From positions 1 through 34,878 of the forward strand of contig NZ_JAAKZI010000037.1 in NCBI RefSeq assembly GCF_011045165.1: a stretch of 34,878 nt of DNA. The letters run 5' to 3'. The stretch comes from Arthrobacter silviterrae (GTDB taxonomy: Bacteria > Actinomycetota > Actinomycetes > Actinomycetales > Micrococcaceae). Below, piece after piece: positions 1 through 8,339 of this stretch; position 1 is the first letter of the stretch, and each line of letters starts with the position of its first letter. Position numbers and translations under genes: made by a program. The notes under the pieces were generated by a model. It saw only the letters and a list, made by a program, of their open reading frames with translations, was not told the DNA's origin and ran no database searches.

Positions 1-3
1 GGG

Positions 4-1119
4 CTAGATGCCGTTGAGCGCTTCCGAGGTGGCCCGCGCGGTGTAGCGGGCGGCGTCGGCCAGGGCGGCCTCCGGGGAGCCGGCCACGTCGGTGGCGCTG
101 ACAGCCGCCACCACGCCGTGGCCGGCCAGTTCTGCCTGCGTGACGCTGACGCGCCCGGCCACCACGACGACGGGCAGTCCCCTTGCGTGGGCGGCGTCCG
201 CCACGCCGATGGGCGCCTTCCCGGACAGCGACTGCTCATCCATGGACCCCTCACCCGTGATGACCAGGTCGGCGTCGTCAAGGGCGGCGTCCAGGCCCAC
301 CATTTCGGCAACCAGGTCAAAGCCGCGCTCAATCGAGGCATTGGCGTAGGCCACAAACAGGGACGGGAAGCCGCCGGCGGCGCCCGCGCCCTCAATGTTG
401 ATGTCCACCCCGGTGCTCTCCCGCACCAGCGACGCCAGGTGGCTCAGGCCGGCGTCGAGCTTCTCCACGGCGTCCGCGTCCGCACCCTTTTGCGGGCCGA
501 AAATGTGGGCGGCGCCGTTGTAGCCGTACAGCGGGTTGTCAACGTCCACGGCCATGCGGATCTTCGCCCCGGCCAGGCGGGGGTCCAGGCCGGAGGCATC
601 GATCGCGGCCACGTCCAGGAGGGAGCCGCCGCCCAGCGGGACCAGGTTGCCATGAGCGTCCAGGAGCTTCAGGCCCAGCGCGCGCAGGGCCCCGGAGCCG
701 GCGTCGGTCATGGCGGAGCCGCCCAGGCCGATGATGACCTCGGTGGCGCCGGCCTCCAGCGCGGCGGCGATGAGCTGGCCGGAACCGTAGGAGTGCGCCC
801 GCAGCGCGTTTTCGACGGTGGGCTCGGAAAGCAGGTAGCCGCTGGCCTGGGCTGTCTCAATGACGGCCACGTGGGTTTCCGGGTGCACCGCCCAGGCGGC
901 TCCGACGGGCTTGATGATTGGCCCCACCACGGCGTTGAGGCGCTCCTGGAAGCCCGCCGCGACGGCAGCCTCCAGGGTTCCCTCGCCGCCGTCGGCCACG
1001 GGCAGGGTGGTCACCACGGCGTCGGGGTAAACACGGAGAGCGCCTTCGCTCATGGCGGCGGCCGCTTCGACGCCGGTCAGGGTGCCCTTGAACTTGTCAG
1101 GTGCAATCAAAATTCGCAT
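4..1119 (-). CDS. glxK: Glycerate kinase, family 1
   Basis: Cytosolic kinase that phosphorylates D-glycerate with ATP, feeding glyoxylate or glycerate carbon into lower glycolysis. The 371-residue product starts MRILIAPDKFKGT, the typical N-terminus of the GlxK/GarK family. It carries the glycine-rich stretch VIIGLGGSAMTDAGSGA in the first half and DLVITGEGSMDEQSLSGK near the C-terminus, both family hallmarks, and has the usual length. The reading frame stays open upstream to 1437, but that part is Arg/Gly/Pro-rich and runs antisense through the next gene, so the ATG at 1119 is the start. It is last in a minus-strand series after the phosphodiesterase gene, 29 bp away, so co-transcription is likely. 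The stop codon is at 4-6, so the gene is complete at the window edge. Confidence 0.93.
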   Translation of the reverse strand: MRILIAPDKFKGTLTGVEAAAAMSEGALRVYPDAVVTTLPVADGGEGTLEAAVAAGFQERLNAVVGPIIKPVGAAWAVHPETHVAVIETAQASGYLLSEPTVENALRAHSYGSGQLIAAALEAGATEVIIGLGGSAMTDAGSGALRALGLKLLDAHGNLVPLGGGSLLDVAAIDASGLDPRLAGAKIRMAVDVDNPLYGYNGAAHIFGPQKGADADAVEKLDAGLSHLASLVRESTGVDINIEGAGAAGGFPSLFVAYANASIERGFDLVAEMVGLDAALDDADLVITGEGSMDEQSLSGKAPIGVADAAHARGLPVVVVAGRVSVTQAELAGHGVVAAVSATDVAGSPEAALADAARYTARATSEALNGI

Positions 1120-1148
1120 GGTCCCATCCTGCCAGCCCGGGGCGGATG

Positions 1149-1961
1149 TTACGCAGTCGCCGCCGGCGCCCCGGGGCCCGCCGGCCAGTAGCCGCGCCGT
1201 CGCATGACGGCGGCCAGCAGGTCCGCGCGGTCCGTCATGATCCCGTCCACGCCCAGGCCCAGGAGCTGGTCCATGTCCGCCGGCTCGTTGATGGTCCAGA
1301 CGTGCATCTTCAGCCCCGCCCGGTGCGCGCGTCCCACCGAACGCCGCGTCACCAGGTCCACGCCCATGGCCCGGCGCGGGATTTGCAGCACATCCACGCC
1401 GGCCATCATGGCGCGCAGCAGGGGGATGGGCAGCCACGGGCTGAGCAGCGCGTAGGCCAGCAGCAGCTTTTGGCCCGGCGAGCTAGCCACCGGCCGGCTC
1501 AGCCGCGACAGCACGTCCTTGCGCCTCCGGCCGGAAAAAGACGCCACGCACACCCGCTCATGCAGGCCGAACTCCTCGATGAGGGCCGCCAGCGTTGCCG
1601 CGGACCCAGCGTCCTTGACGTCAATGTTGAAGCGCGCCGCGGGCAGCGCCTCAAAAAATTCACGCAGGGTGGGAATGGGCTGCTCCCCGCCGATGCGTGC
1701 TTCGCGGACGACGGCGTACGGCAGCTCCGCGATCCGCCCGGCCCCGTCGGTGATCCGGTCAAGCGAGGTGTCGTGGAAGACCACCGTGACGCCGTCGGCC
1801 GTGGTGTTGATGTCGGTCTCGAGGTACTGGTAGCCCAGCTCGAGGGCCGCCCGGAACGCGGGGAGCGAGTTCTCCCACCCCTGCAGGCAGAAGCCGCGGT
1901 GGGCGATGGCGAGCGGGATGGGCGAATCCAGGTAGGGCTTCGGGACCCTGGCCGTCTTCAC
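1149..1961 (-). CDS. Glycerophosphodiester phosphodiesterase
   Basis: Hydrolyses glycerophosphodiesters to sn-glycerol 3-phosphate and an alcohol. The 270-residue protein is a GDPD TIM barrel. Catalytic and metal-binding positions are visible: H21-R22 (AHRG), E30-N31, E48/D50 in LETDI, and H63-D64 in VFHDTSLDR. The C-terminal VWTINEP and GVDGIMTDR motifs are typical. No signal peptide is seen, so it probably acts in the cytosol. The start is GTG, 3 nt after the stop codon of the HAD phosphatase gene, which implies translational coupling. With glycerate kinase downstream the group hints at glycerol/phosphate salvage, but that is inference. Confidence 0.92.
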   Translation of the reverse strand: MKTARVPKPYLDSPIPLAIAHRGFCLQGWENSLPAFRAALELGYQYLETDINTTADGVTVVFHDTSLDRITDGAGRIAELPYAVVREARIGGEQPIPTLREFFEALPAARFNIDVKDAGSAATLAALIEEFGLHERVCVASFSGRRRKDVLSRLSRPVASSPGQKLLLAYALLSPWLPIPLLRAMMAGVDVLQIPRRAMGVDLVTRRSVGRAHRAGLKMHVWTINEPADMDQLLGLGVDGIMTDRADLLAAVMRRRGYWPAGPGAPAATA

Positions 1962-1964
1962 CGC

Positions 1965-2774
1965 CTAGGCCAGCCGCAGCGCGGCCAGGCGGGCCTCGAT
2001 GACCTGGGCAACGCCGTCGTCCTCGAAGCGGGGGGCGGTCAGCGCGGCGGCGGCGAGCGCGTCAGGGTGCCCGCTGGCCATTGCGTAGCCGGCACCGGCC
2101 CAGCCCAGCATCTCGATGTCGTTGGGCATGTCCCCGAACGCCACCACGTCCGCCGCCGCGATCCCCTTCGAGGCGGCATATTCGGCGAGCGTGACGGCCT
2201 TGTTGACCCCGAGGGGGCCCATTTCCAGCAGGGCCAGCGTGGGGGCGGAATGCGTGACGGAGATGAGGCCGCCCACCTTGGGCCGGACCAGGTCCAGGAA
2301 GTCGTCGGCGTTGCCCGTGTGGAGGACGGCCAGCATTTTGATGATGCCGCCGCCGGCCATGGCGGGGGTCAGCTGCTCCGGTTCCAGGCCGGCCAGGGAC
2401 GGCGGCTGCTCCGCGCCGAGGAAGCCGGGCTCCACATGGAATCCGTCCAGGCTTTCCAGGGCAAAGCGGGGCTCGGGCGCCAGGCCGGAGATGATGTCGC
2501 GGACGTGGCTGACTGTCTCCCAGGGCAGCAGGTGCGAGGCCACCACGGACTCGCTTTCCAGGCTGTAGGTGACGGCGCCGTTGGAGCAGATCACCGTTCC
2601 GGTGTGGCCCACCTGCTCCCGGATGGGGTCCAGCCAGCGCGGGGGCCGTCCGGTGACGAAAACGATGCCGATCCCTGCCTCCGCGGCGGCCTGGAAGGCC
2701 TCCAGGGTGCGGCTGCTGATCTTTCCGTCGTGTCCGAGGATGGTTCCGTCAATGTCACTGGCAATTAAGCGCAT
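1965..2774 (-). CDS. HAD-superfamily (Cof-type) phosphatase
   Basis: Putative sugar-phosphate or nucleotide phosphatase of HAD subfamily IIB. In 269 residues it shows motif I (D7-I-D9-G-T), motif II around T41-G-R43, and the C-terminal motif GDMPNDIEML that binds Mg2+. The insert between motifs II and III is the size of a Cof/YidA-type cap. The substrate cannot be told from sequence. On the minus strand a TAGCCT hexamer lies 5 nt before the ATG with no clear ribosome-binding site, so the transcript may be leaderless. It probably starts the HAD, phosphodiesterase, glycerate kinase unit. Confidence 0.88.
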   Translation of the reverse strand: MRLIASDIDGTILGHDGKISSRTLEAFQAAAEAGIGIVFVTGRPPRWLDPIREQVGHTGTVICSNGAVTYSLESESVVASHLLPWETVSHVRDIISGLAPEPRFALESLDGFHVEPGFLGAEQPPSLAGLEPEQLTPAMAGGGIIKMLAVLHTGNADDFLDLVRPKVGGLISVTHSAPTLALLEMGPLGVNKAVTLAEYAASKGIAAADVVAFGDMPNDIEMLGWAGAGYAMASGHPDALAAAALTAPRFEDDGVAQVIEARLAALRLA

Positions 2775-2820
2775 ACCCTAGGCTATCCAACTTCGCCGGG
2801 CCTGTTTCCGCGCAGCCGCG

Positions 2821-3345
2821 TCATGCCACCTCGAAAATGCCGGTGATCCGGGCCCGGGCCAGTGTGTGGAAGTGCAGGTTGAAGCCGAGCACGGCCGGGG
2901 TGGCGTCGGCGCCGAGGTCCAGGGCCGGAACGTCCACGGCATGCACCACCACCATGTAGCGGTGCGGCCCGTCCCCGGCGGGAGGTGCCGAGCCCATGTA
3001 ACCGGGGAACCCGCCGTCGTTCTTCAGGGTCAGCGAGCCGGCGGGCATGCTGCCGGAGCCGGCGCCTTCGGGCAGGGAGGTCACGGACGCCGGGATGTTT
3101 GCCACGGCCCAGTGCCAGAAGCCGCTGGCGGTGGGCGCGTCGGGGTCGTACATGGTCACGGCGAAGCTTTGGGTGGCGGCGGGGAAGCCGGACCAGGCCA
3201 GCTGCGGCGAGAGGTCCCTGCCGTCCGGGTGCCCTCCGGGGTTGACCTGGTTGACGGGCATGGCGCCGCCGTCGGCCAGGGACGTGCTGGCCAGCGTGAA
3301 GCCGGGGACGGGGGCGAGAAATGCATAGGGATCATAGTCAAACAT
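2821..3345 (-). CDS. YbhB/YbcL-type PEBP-like protein
   Basis: Phosphatidylethanolamine-binding-protein family (bacterial YbhB/YbcL, 'Raf kinase inhibitor-like'), 174 residues. The family signature is clear: [21 protein letters not shown], followed by [15 protein letters not shown], which line the anion-binding pocket. No signal peptide is seen, so it is probably cytosolic. The bacterial role is not settled and I assign none. Its ATG lies 3 nt after the stop codon of the PfkB kinase gene, so the two are co-transcribed. A 46-bp gap separates it from the HAD gene downstream. Confidence 0.9.
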   Translation of the reverse strand: MFDYDPYAFLAPVPGFTLASTSLADGGAMPVNQVNPGGHPDGRDLSPQLAWSGFPAATQSFAVTMYDPDAPTASGFWHWAVANIPASVTSLPEGAGSGSMPAGSLTLKNDGGFPGYMGSAPPAGDGPHRYMVVVHAVDVPALDLGADATPAVLGFNLHFHTLARARITGIFEVA

Positions 3346-3348
3346 GGT

Positions 3349-4293
3349 TCAGCCTTCCTGCAGTTCGGTGCGGTTGGGTGGGTTGGCGCCTGCGCGGGAG
3401 ACCGTAATGGCGGCGGCCCGGGCGGCGTAGCGGATCAGTTCCTCGAGCTGTTCGGCGGTGATGGCGCGCAGGGTGGTGCGGCGCTGGGCACCGTCCAGTT
3501 CGCGGTCCACCAGGGCGGCCAGCAGGGCCGCCATGAAGGAGTCGCCGGCCCCCACGGTGTCCACCACCTTCACGGCCGGCACGGCGCACTCCGCCTCCCC
3601 GGCCGCGCACACCGCCCACGGGCCTTCCCCGCCCCGGGTGACAACCACGACGGCGGGGCCTTCCGCGCCGCCGTCGGCCAGCCACCTGCGGGCCGCCACC
3701 AACGGGTCGGTGCCCGGATAGAGCCATTCGAGGTCTTCATCGGAGGCCTTGACAATGTCTGCCAGGCGGACGAACTTTTCCGCCTGGGCGCGGGCAAAGG
3801 CCACGTCCTTGATGATGGTGGGGCGGCAATTGGGGTCATAGCTGATGGTGGCTGAGGGGTGGGCTGCCACCACGGCGTCGAACACCTGGTCCGCGCCGGG
3901 GGCCAGCATCGCGGCGATGGATCCGGTGTGCAGCAGGGTGGTGGCGGCCAGCATGAAATTGGGCATGCCGTCCGGCCCGGACAGGGCGGCGGGCAGTTCC
4001 CAGTCCAGGGTGAACTCGTAGCTGGCGGCGCCGTTGCCGTCCAGCACGGCCCGGGCAATGGAGGTGGGCCGGCTGTCCGGGGTGACCGGAACCAGCACGT
4101 CGTTTTCCTTGAGGTGCGCCGTCACCAGGGCACCGTACGCGTCCTTGCCGAAGCGGCCCAGGAACTGGACGGGGTGGCCCAGCCGGGCCAGGCCAACGGC
4201 CACGTTCATGGGGCTGCCGCCCACATGCGGCACGGCTTCGCGCCCCGGGCGGACCACTTCATCAATCAACGTCTCACCAATTACCGTCAGCAT
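3349..4293 (-). CDS. PfkB-family carbohydrate kinase (fructokinase-like)
   Basis: ATP-dependent sugar kinase of the ribokinase/PfkB fold, 314 residues. The substrate-binding signature GGSPMNVA is at 25-32. The second PfkB signature, D245-TVGAGD251-SF, carries the catalytic base D251 and the anion hole. The overall form resembles bacterial fructokinases, but the sugar cannot be fixed from sequence. A minus-strand TAGGCT hexamer at 4300-4305 is exactly 6 nt from the ATG and no ribosome-binding site precedes it, which suggests a leaderless mRNA. The gene diverges from the RelA/SpoT-type gene across 89 bp and leads the kinase-PEBP pair. Confidence 0.91.
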   Translation of the reverse strand: MLTVIGETLIDEVVRPGREAVPHVGGSPMNVAVGLARLGHPVQFLGRFGKDAYGALVTAHLKENDVLVPVTPDSRPTSIARAVLDGNGAASYEFTLDWELPAALSGPDGMPNFMLAATTLLHTGSIAAMLAPGADQVFDAVVAAHPSATISYDPNCRPTIIKDVAFARAQAEKFVRLADIVKASDEDLEWLYPGTDPLVAARRWLADGGAEGPAVVVVTRGGEGPWAVCAAGEAECAVPAVKVVDTVGAGDSFMAALLAALVDRELDGAQRRTTLRAITAEQLEELIRYAARAAAITVSRAGANPPNRTELQEG

Positions 4294-4299
4294 GGCAAC

Positions 4300-4305
4300 A
4301 GCCTA
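4300..4305 (-). promoter_or_regulatory. Putative -10 element of a leaderless promoter (PfkB kinase)
   Basis: The bottom strand reads TAGGCT, then six bases, then ATG. This matches the actinobacterial TANNNT -10 placed so that transcription would start at or within a base of the start codon. I did not find a convincing -35. Confidence 0.45.
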
Positions 4306-4382
4306 CGGCCATCCGGCCCGACGCCACCCCCTGTTACCCGCGTTACTCGCGCCGAAGGGGTCCGGCGCTTAAGCTCGAGGAT

Positions 4383-5489
4383 ATGAGCAGCCATTGGGAA
4401 CGCCTTGACGAATCACTGCGGCCGTCCGTCACGGCGTCCGTTGCGGCCTATGAGCGCGCCCTGCCGGAGCTGAAGCGGGTCACCTCGGAGATGGAATCCC
4501 TGGTCCGGGACGTCATGGAGGACGCCCAGGACAAGCCCCTGTTTGTCACCAGCCGGACCAAAACGGTGGAATCGTTCCGCGAAAAGGCGTCCCGCATGGT
4601 GGTGCCGGAGCCGGGCGCCGCCCCCGCCCTGCAGTTCCCGGACCCGCTGCGCAACCTCACGGACATGGTGGGCGTGCGCGTCATCACCACGCTCCCGGGC
4701 GAAAACGCGAACGTGGCGAACCTGATCAAGCGCCGCCGGAACATCTTTGACTGCCGCGGGGACAGGGAGAAGGACATCGGCTCCATCGAGTCCGGCACGT
4801 ACGGCTACTCCAGCCGGCACCTAATCCTGCGCAGCATCCAAAACGCCGTGGTGCGCTCCTACCAGGAGGCGCTGGACCCTGAGGCCAAGGCCAGCGGCAG
4901 CTACTTCTTTGAGTGCCAGATCCGCACCATATTCGCCCATGCCTGGAGCGAGATTGAGCATGACATCCGCTTCAAGGCACAGGATCCGCGTGCCTGGAGC
5001 CCCTACTTTGACCGCCAGTTCACGGCCACGGCGGCCATGCTGGAGACCGTGGAGTCCGCGTTCTCCGAACTGCACGAGCGGTACGAGACCGTCACCAGCT
5101 ATTGGGATGCCGAGGGCGAGGGAGGGGAGTCACTGACCCCGAACCGGATCAAGGCCGTGTGGCAGACCCTGCTGCCCCATGTGGACAGGAAGGCCGACGA
5201 CGACTGGGGCTGGGCGGCCGAGCTGGTCCATGCGCACGGGCTCACGCAGACCATCGACCTGGCGGCGCTGCTGCAGCCTGACATCATCTCCCACGTCCGC
5301 AAGGCGCTGGACCACCGCTACTCCCCCGGCCCCGACCGGCTCCTGGACGACCTGCTGCTGTGGCAGTTTGGGCAGCGACACATTGACCTGACGGCCGAGG
5401 AAGCCTCCGCCGAGCAGACCCCGCGCCGGGACAGCCTGCAGCGCCGCCACCAGCAGATGCAGCGCTACCGCACGTCGATGGGGTTCTAG
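4383..5489 (+). CDS. RelA/SpoT-domain (p)ppGpp synthetase-like protein with C-terminal extension
   Basis: Nucleotidyltransferase of the RelA/SpoT synthetase family, expected to transfer pyrophosphate from ATP to GTP or GDP. In 368 residues the synthetase motifs are visible: R58-T-K60 with ESFREK (64-68), LTDMVGVRV around D94, GYSSRH (141-146), and ECQIRT with E177 followed by AHAWSEIEHD. No HD hydrolase, TGS or ACT domain is seen, so it is not a long RSH enzyme. Small alarmone synthetases are usually 200-260 residues; this has about 150 extra C-terminal residues of unknown role. A GAGG ribosome-binding site precedes the ATG. It stands alone between a divergent kinase and a convergent TetR gene. 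It could be a housekeeping small alarmone synthetase or a toxic one; no antitoxin-like neighbour is seen. Confidence 0.85.
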   Translation: MSSHWERLDESLRPSVTASVAAYERALPELKRVTSEMESLVRDVMEDAQDKPLFVTSRTKTVESFREKASRMVVPEPGAAPALQFPDPLRNLTDMVGVRVITTLPGENANVANLIKRRRNIFDCRGDREKDIGSIESGTYGYSSRHLILRSIQNAVVRSYQEALDPEAKASGSYFFECQIRTIFAHAWSEIEHDIRFKAQDPRAWSPYFDRQFTATAAMLETVESAFSELHERYETVTSYWDAEGEGGESLTPNRIKAVWQTLLPHVDRKADDDWGWAAELVHAHGLTQTIDLAALLQPDIISHVRKALDHRYSPGPDRLLDDLLLWQFGQRHIDLTAEEASAEQTPRRDSLQRRHQQMQRYRTSMGF

Positions 5490-5517
5490 CCCACACCGAT
5501 TGGGCTTGTCGGTTTTT
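5488..5517 (+). terminator. Weak terminator candidate after the RelA/SpoT-type gene
   Basis: AGCCCA (5488-5493) can pair with TGGGCT (5501-5506); alternatively ACCGA (5495-5499) pairs with TCGGT (5509-5513), which runs into TTTTT. The stems are short, so efficiency is doubtful. It lies between two convergent genes. Confidence 0.35.
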
Positions 5518-5547
5518 GGAAGCGGACGTACGCAAAAATGCCGCCGT

Positions 5548-6162
5548 TTACGCAATTTGCACACCCAGCAGCTCCAGGATTCGGGCCACCTGCCGGGCGG
5601 CGTAGTCGAGCGGGTCATTCATTCCGAGGGCAAAGCCATAGAGGAGCGACGCACCTATCGATTGCATAAGCAGCTCCAGGTCCTCGTTCCCCAGGGTTTG
5701 GCCGGCCATCCGTTCCAGCCCGATGTTCAAGGCCTCGCCCAACAACGGCTGGTGGTTGCGGATGATCTCCTGCAGCTCGGGGTCGCGCCCGGCCTCGAGA
5801 ATGGGATTGAGCCTGGTGGTGACCACGTCCGGGCCCAGCCTGGGGGCAAAATAGATGGCCATGAGCTGCGCTGCAACCCAGGCCAAGGTGGATCCACGGC
5901 CCGTGTTCGTCAGGGCAACGCATTTCCGGGCAATCCCCAGCGCGCTCTGGGCGCGCAGGTCCTCGGCTCCTGCCACGGCGGCCCGGTACAGCTCCTTCTT
6001 GGAGGGATAGTAGTAGTTCCCGGAGCCTGCGGCCAGCCCGGCAGCCTCGGCAACGCGACGGTGGGTCACGGCGGAGGGGCCCTCGTCAATGAGCAGACGC
6101 GCGGCGGCCGCCGCCATCAGCTCCTGCTTCGCCTGACTGCGATGCTGCTTGATTTTCTCCAC
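5548..6162 (-). CDS. TetR-family transcriptional regulator
   Basis: DNA-binding repressor, 204 residues. The N-terminal helix-turn-helix spans about residues 10-56, with THRRVAEAAGLAAGSGNYYYPSK ending in the NYYYPSKKELY recognition-helix region typical of TetR proteins. The rest is a helical ligand-binding domain with no recognisable ligand. The GTG start at 6162 follows a G-rich stretch. It is divergent from the DUF981 gene, and the shared 122-bp region holds a perfect 10-bp-arm palindrome, so it very likely controls itself and the DUF981 gene. Confidence 0.9.
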   Translation of the reverse strand: MEKIKQHRSQAKQELMAAAAARLLIDEGPSAVTHRRVAEAAGLAAGSGNYYYPSKKELYRAAVAGAEDLRAQSALGIARKCVALTNTGRGSTLAWVAAQLMAIYFAPRLGPDVVTTRLNPILEAGRDPELQEIIRNHQPLLGEALNIGLERMAGQTLGNEDLELLMQSIGASLLYGFALGMNDPLDYAARQVARILELLGVQIA

Positions 6163-6215
6163 CCCCCTGCCCGCGGTCCAGCCGGAATAATTTCGCCCGC
6201 CCCGGCGCTACATCA

Positions 6216-6239
6216 AAAGCCATACACCAGTATGGCTTT
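6216..6239. promoter_or_regulatory. Perfect palindrome, likely TetR operator
   Basis: AAAGCCATAC (6216-6225), a 4-nt spacer, then GTATGGCTTT (6230-6239): ten-base arms with no mismatch. It lies midway between the divergent tetR and DUF981 start codons. The size and symmetry suit a TetR dimer pair. That the neighbouring TetR binds it is inference. Confidence 0.75.
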
Positions 6240-6284
6240 ATGAATGGACCGTGCGGCCCACACCTAAGGGAAAGCGATTGCACC

Positions 6285-7025
6285 ATGAGCATGGCAACCG
6301 AAGCTCTCAAGATCGACTGGGCGACCATGCCCACCTACAACACCATCATGTCACTGGCGGCCGGAGCGGGATTGCTGGCCGTGGTCATTTTTGCCCGCGA
6401 CCTCTTCGGGCTGCGCCGCAACAAGGATGCGACACTCAGCACAGACGGCTGGTCCCTGGCATTTGGCGTGCTCGGCGTGATCCTCACTGCCACGGGCCTG
6501 CACATGACGCTGACCTGGCCGCTCGCCGCAGGGGGCTTCCCGTTCGACAACATCATTTTCGGTGAAACCAGCCTGGGCTTCGGCGTGCTCCTGCTCGGGG
6601 CGGCTTTGTACCTGTGGAAGCGCGGTGCGGCTCTGGCGTCCGCCGTGGACCCGGTGGCTTTTGCCGCCACTACGGCCCGCCCATTGTCCCTCTTCGTTGG
6701 CGGGCTGGGACTGAGCCTGTTCGCCATCGCGGCCGCCGGCATCACCTACCAATTGTTCGCCGCCCCCGCCCAGGAGCCGATTTCCGGGGCATTCGCCGCC
6801 TATCCCATGATTGAGGCGACCTTCATGTCCGGGCTCTTTGCCGTCGTCGGGGTCGGCGCGGTGCTCTTCCCCGTTGCAATTGCAAAACTCCGCACGGCGG
6901 GCACGGCAGCGGCCGGGCTGGTCAAGACCATCGGGGTGGCCTGGTTTCTGACCGGGCTGGCATTCCTGCTCTTTGGCGCCATGAACTATTTCACCCACAT
7001 CGGCCTGATCGTCCACACCATGTAG
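6285..7025 (+). CDS. DUF981-family integral membrane protein
   Basis: Membrane protein of 246 residues with about six to seven hydrophobic segments. It has the DUF981-like N-terminal pattern DWATMPTYNTIMSLAAGAGLL and the charged RDLFGLRRNK loop after the first segment. Function is unknown. I chose the ATG at 6285, which gives MSMATEALKIDW, because a TAAGGGA ribosome-binding-like sequence lies just upstream; the longer frame from 6240 would start inside the palindrome. ATG 6291 is an alternative. It is divergent from and probably repressed by the adjacent TetR protein. Confidence 0.82.
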   Translation: MSMATEALKIDWATMPTYNTIMSLAAGAGLLAVVIFARDLFGLRRNKDATLSTDGWSLAFGVLGVILTATGLHMTLTWPLAAGGFPFDNIIFGETSLGFGVLLLGAALYLWKRGAALASAVDPVAFAATTARPLSLFVGGLGLSLFAIAAAGITYQLFAAPAQEPISGAFAAYPMIEATFMSGLFAVVGVGAVLFPVAIAKLRTAGTAAAGLVKTIGVAWFLTGLAFLLFGAMNYFTHIGLIVHTM

Positions 7026-7046
7026 TCCACAGCATGTGGCAGGCCC

Positions 7047-7072
7047 GGCCGGCGCCCTACCGTGCGCCGGCC
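7047..7072. terminator. GC-rich hairpin downstream of the DUF981 gene
   Basis: GGCCGGCGC (7047-7055) and GCGCCGGCC (7064-7072) form a perfect 9-bp stem with an 8-nt loop, 22 bp past the DUF981 stop. No T-run follows, so it may be a weak terminator or a 3'-end stabilising structure. The rest of 7026-7193 shows no gene. Confidence 0.4.
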
Positions 7073-7193
7073 ATCGCGGCACCAATTTTAGGCTCGCGCG
7101 GTCCCTGGTGGACTTCGCCGAGGCGGCCGCGGACCTCACATCCAAATAGTGAGATGATTTGTTCAAGGGGCGGACAAGGCGGAAAATAAACAG

Positions 7194-8177
7194 GTGCCTC
7201 AGTCAACTAATACCGCCCCAAAGACCACCTCAACAGCCCGGCCGGACCGCACCGCGCTCATCGCCGTCACCATCTTTCCCCTGCTGGTCATTGCGGCCGG
7301 AATCCTCGGGTTCCTGCTCCCCGGCTCGTTCAAACCGTTGGCCCCGTCGGTGCCGTACCTGCTCGGCATCATCATGTTCTGCATGGGCCTGACGCTGACC
7401 CTGCCCGATTTTGCCGCCGTCGCCAAGCGGCCGTGGGCCGTGGCCCTGGGCCTCGCAGCGCACTACGTCATCATGCCGGGGGCCGGCTGGCTCATTGCCA
7501 CGGGCCTTCACCTGAGCCCCGAACTGGCGGCCGGTGTGATCCTGGTGGGCTGTGCACCCAGCGGGACGTCCTCCAATGTGATGGCTTACCTGGCCAAGGG
7601 TGATGTGGCCCTCTCAGTGGCCGTTGCCACGATCTCCACCCTCGTGGCCCCCATCGTCATGCCTGCCCTGACGCTCTTCCTGGCGGGCTCATTCCTCCAT
7701 GTGGACGCAGGCGCCATGATGCTCGACATTCTCAAGACAGTGCTGCTGCCCGTCGTGGCCGGGCTGCTGGCCCGGCTGTTCCTCAACCGGATGGTGGACT
7801 TTGTGCTGCCCGTACTGCCGTGGATTTCCGCCGTCGTCATTTCCCTGATCGTGGCCATTGTGGTGGCCGGCTCTGCCTCGAAGATCGTGGCAGCGGGCGG
7901 GATCGTCTTCCTGGCCGTTGTCCTGCACAACGGCTTCGGCCTGGGCCTTGGCTACCTGGCCGGCAAGGCGGGGCGGCTGGACGCCCGGGCGCGCCGCGCC
8001 CTGGCATTTGAGGTGGGCATGCAGAATTCCGGGCTGGCTGCGACGCTGGCAACGGCCCATTTCTCCCCGCTGGCCGCCCTGCCCTCGGCAGTGTTCTCCG
8101 TCTGGCACAACATCTCCGGCGCCGTGGTGGCTGCCTGGCTGGCGCGCAAGCCGCTGCCGGACAAGGTGGCTGCGTAG
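7194..8177 (+). CDS. Bile acid:sodium symporter (BASS) family transporter
   Basis: Inner-membrane secondary transporter of 327 residues, probably nine or ten transmembrane helices, of the BASS family, which moves organic anions with Na+. Two family motifs are present: GCAPSGTSSNVMAYLAKGD in the middle, and EVGMQNSGLA near the C-terminus, where the Glu, Gln and Asn line the sodium sites. The substrate is unknown; bacterial members move bile acids, pantoate or keto acids. The start is GTG at 7194, preceded by a weak GGCGGA ribosome-binding-like sequence. No operon partner is seen. Confidence 0.9.
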   Translation: MPQSTNTAPKTTSTARPDRTALIAVTIFPLLVIAAGILGFLLPGSFKPLAPSVPYLLGIIMFCMGLTLTLPDFAAVAKRPWAVALGLAAHYVIMPGAGWLIATGLHLSPELAAGVILVGCAPSGTSSNVMAYLAKGDVALSVAVATISTLVAPIVMPALTLFLAGSFLHVDAGAMMLDILKTVLLPVVAGLLARLFLNRMVDFVLPVLPWISAVVISLIVAIVVAGSASKIVAAGGIVFLAVVLHNGFGLGLGYLAGKAGRLDARARRALAFEVGMQNSGLAATLATAHFSPLAALPSAVFSVWHNISGAVVAAWLARKPLPDKVAA

Positions 8178-8190
8178 CAGTTTCGGGTGG

Positions 8191-8245
8191 TGGGGTGCCG
8201 TGTCCCTCCGGGGCATGGGGAGTCCTGCATGGGGAGGACACCCCA
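8191..8245. other. Intergenic stretch before the WXG100 gene
   Basis: TGGGGTG (8191-8197) can pair with CACCCCA (8239-8245) around a long G-rich loop. Further on, TAGATT at 8270-8275 is a possible -10 for the WXG100 gene, with a poor -35. No gene is seen in 8178-8339. Confidence 0.3.
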
Positions 8246-8339
8246 TCGACGGGTGCGCGGGGCGGTTGTTAGATTCTTAGTAGTCAACCGGCCGGAGCAA
8301 CCAGCCGGACCACTCATTGAGCGAAGGATGTGCATCACC

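Noticed and set aside
4-1437. A longer N-terminus for glycerate kinase
   Set aside because: The extra 106 residues are low-complexity and antisense to the phosphodiesterase gene; the family start MRILIAPDKFKG is internal.
4383-5489. Toxin-antitoxin pair with the RelA/SpoT-type protein as toxin
   Set aside because: No small gene overlaps or closely follows it; the next gene is a convergent TetR regulator controlling DUF981.
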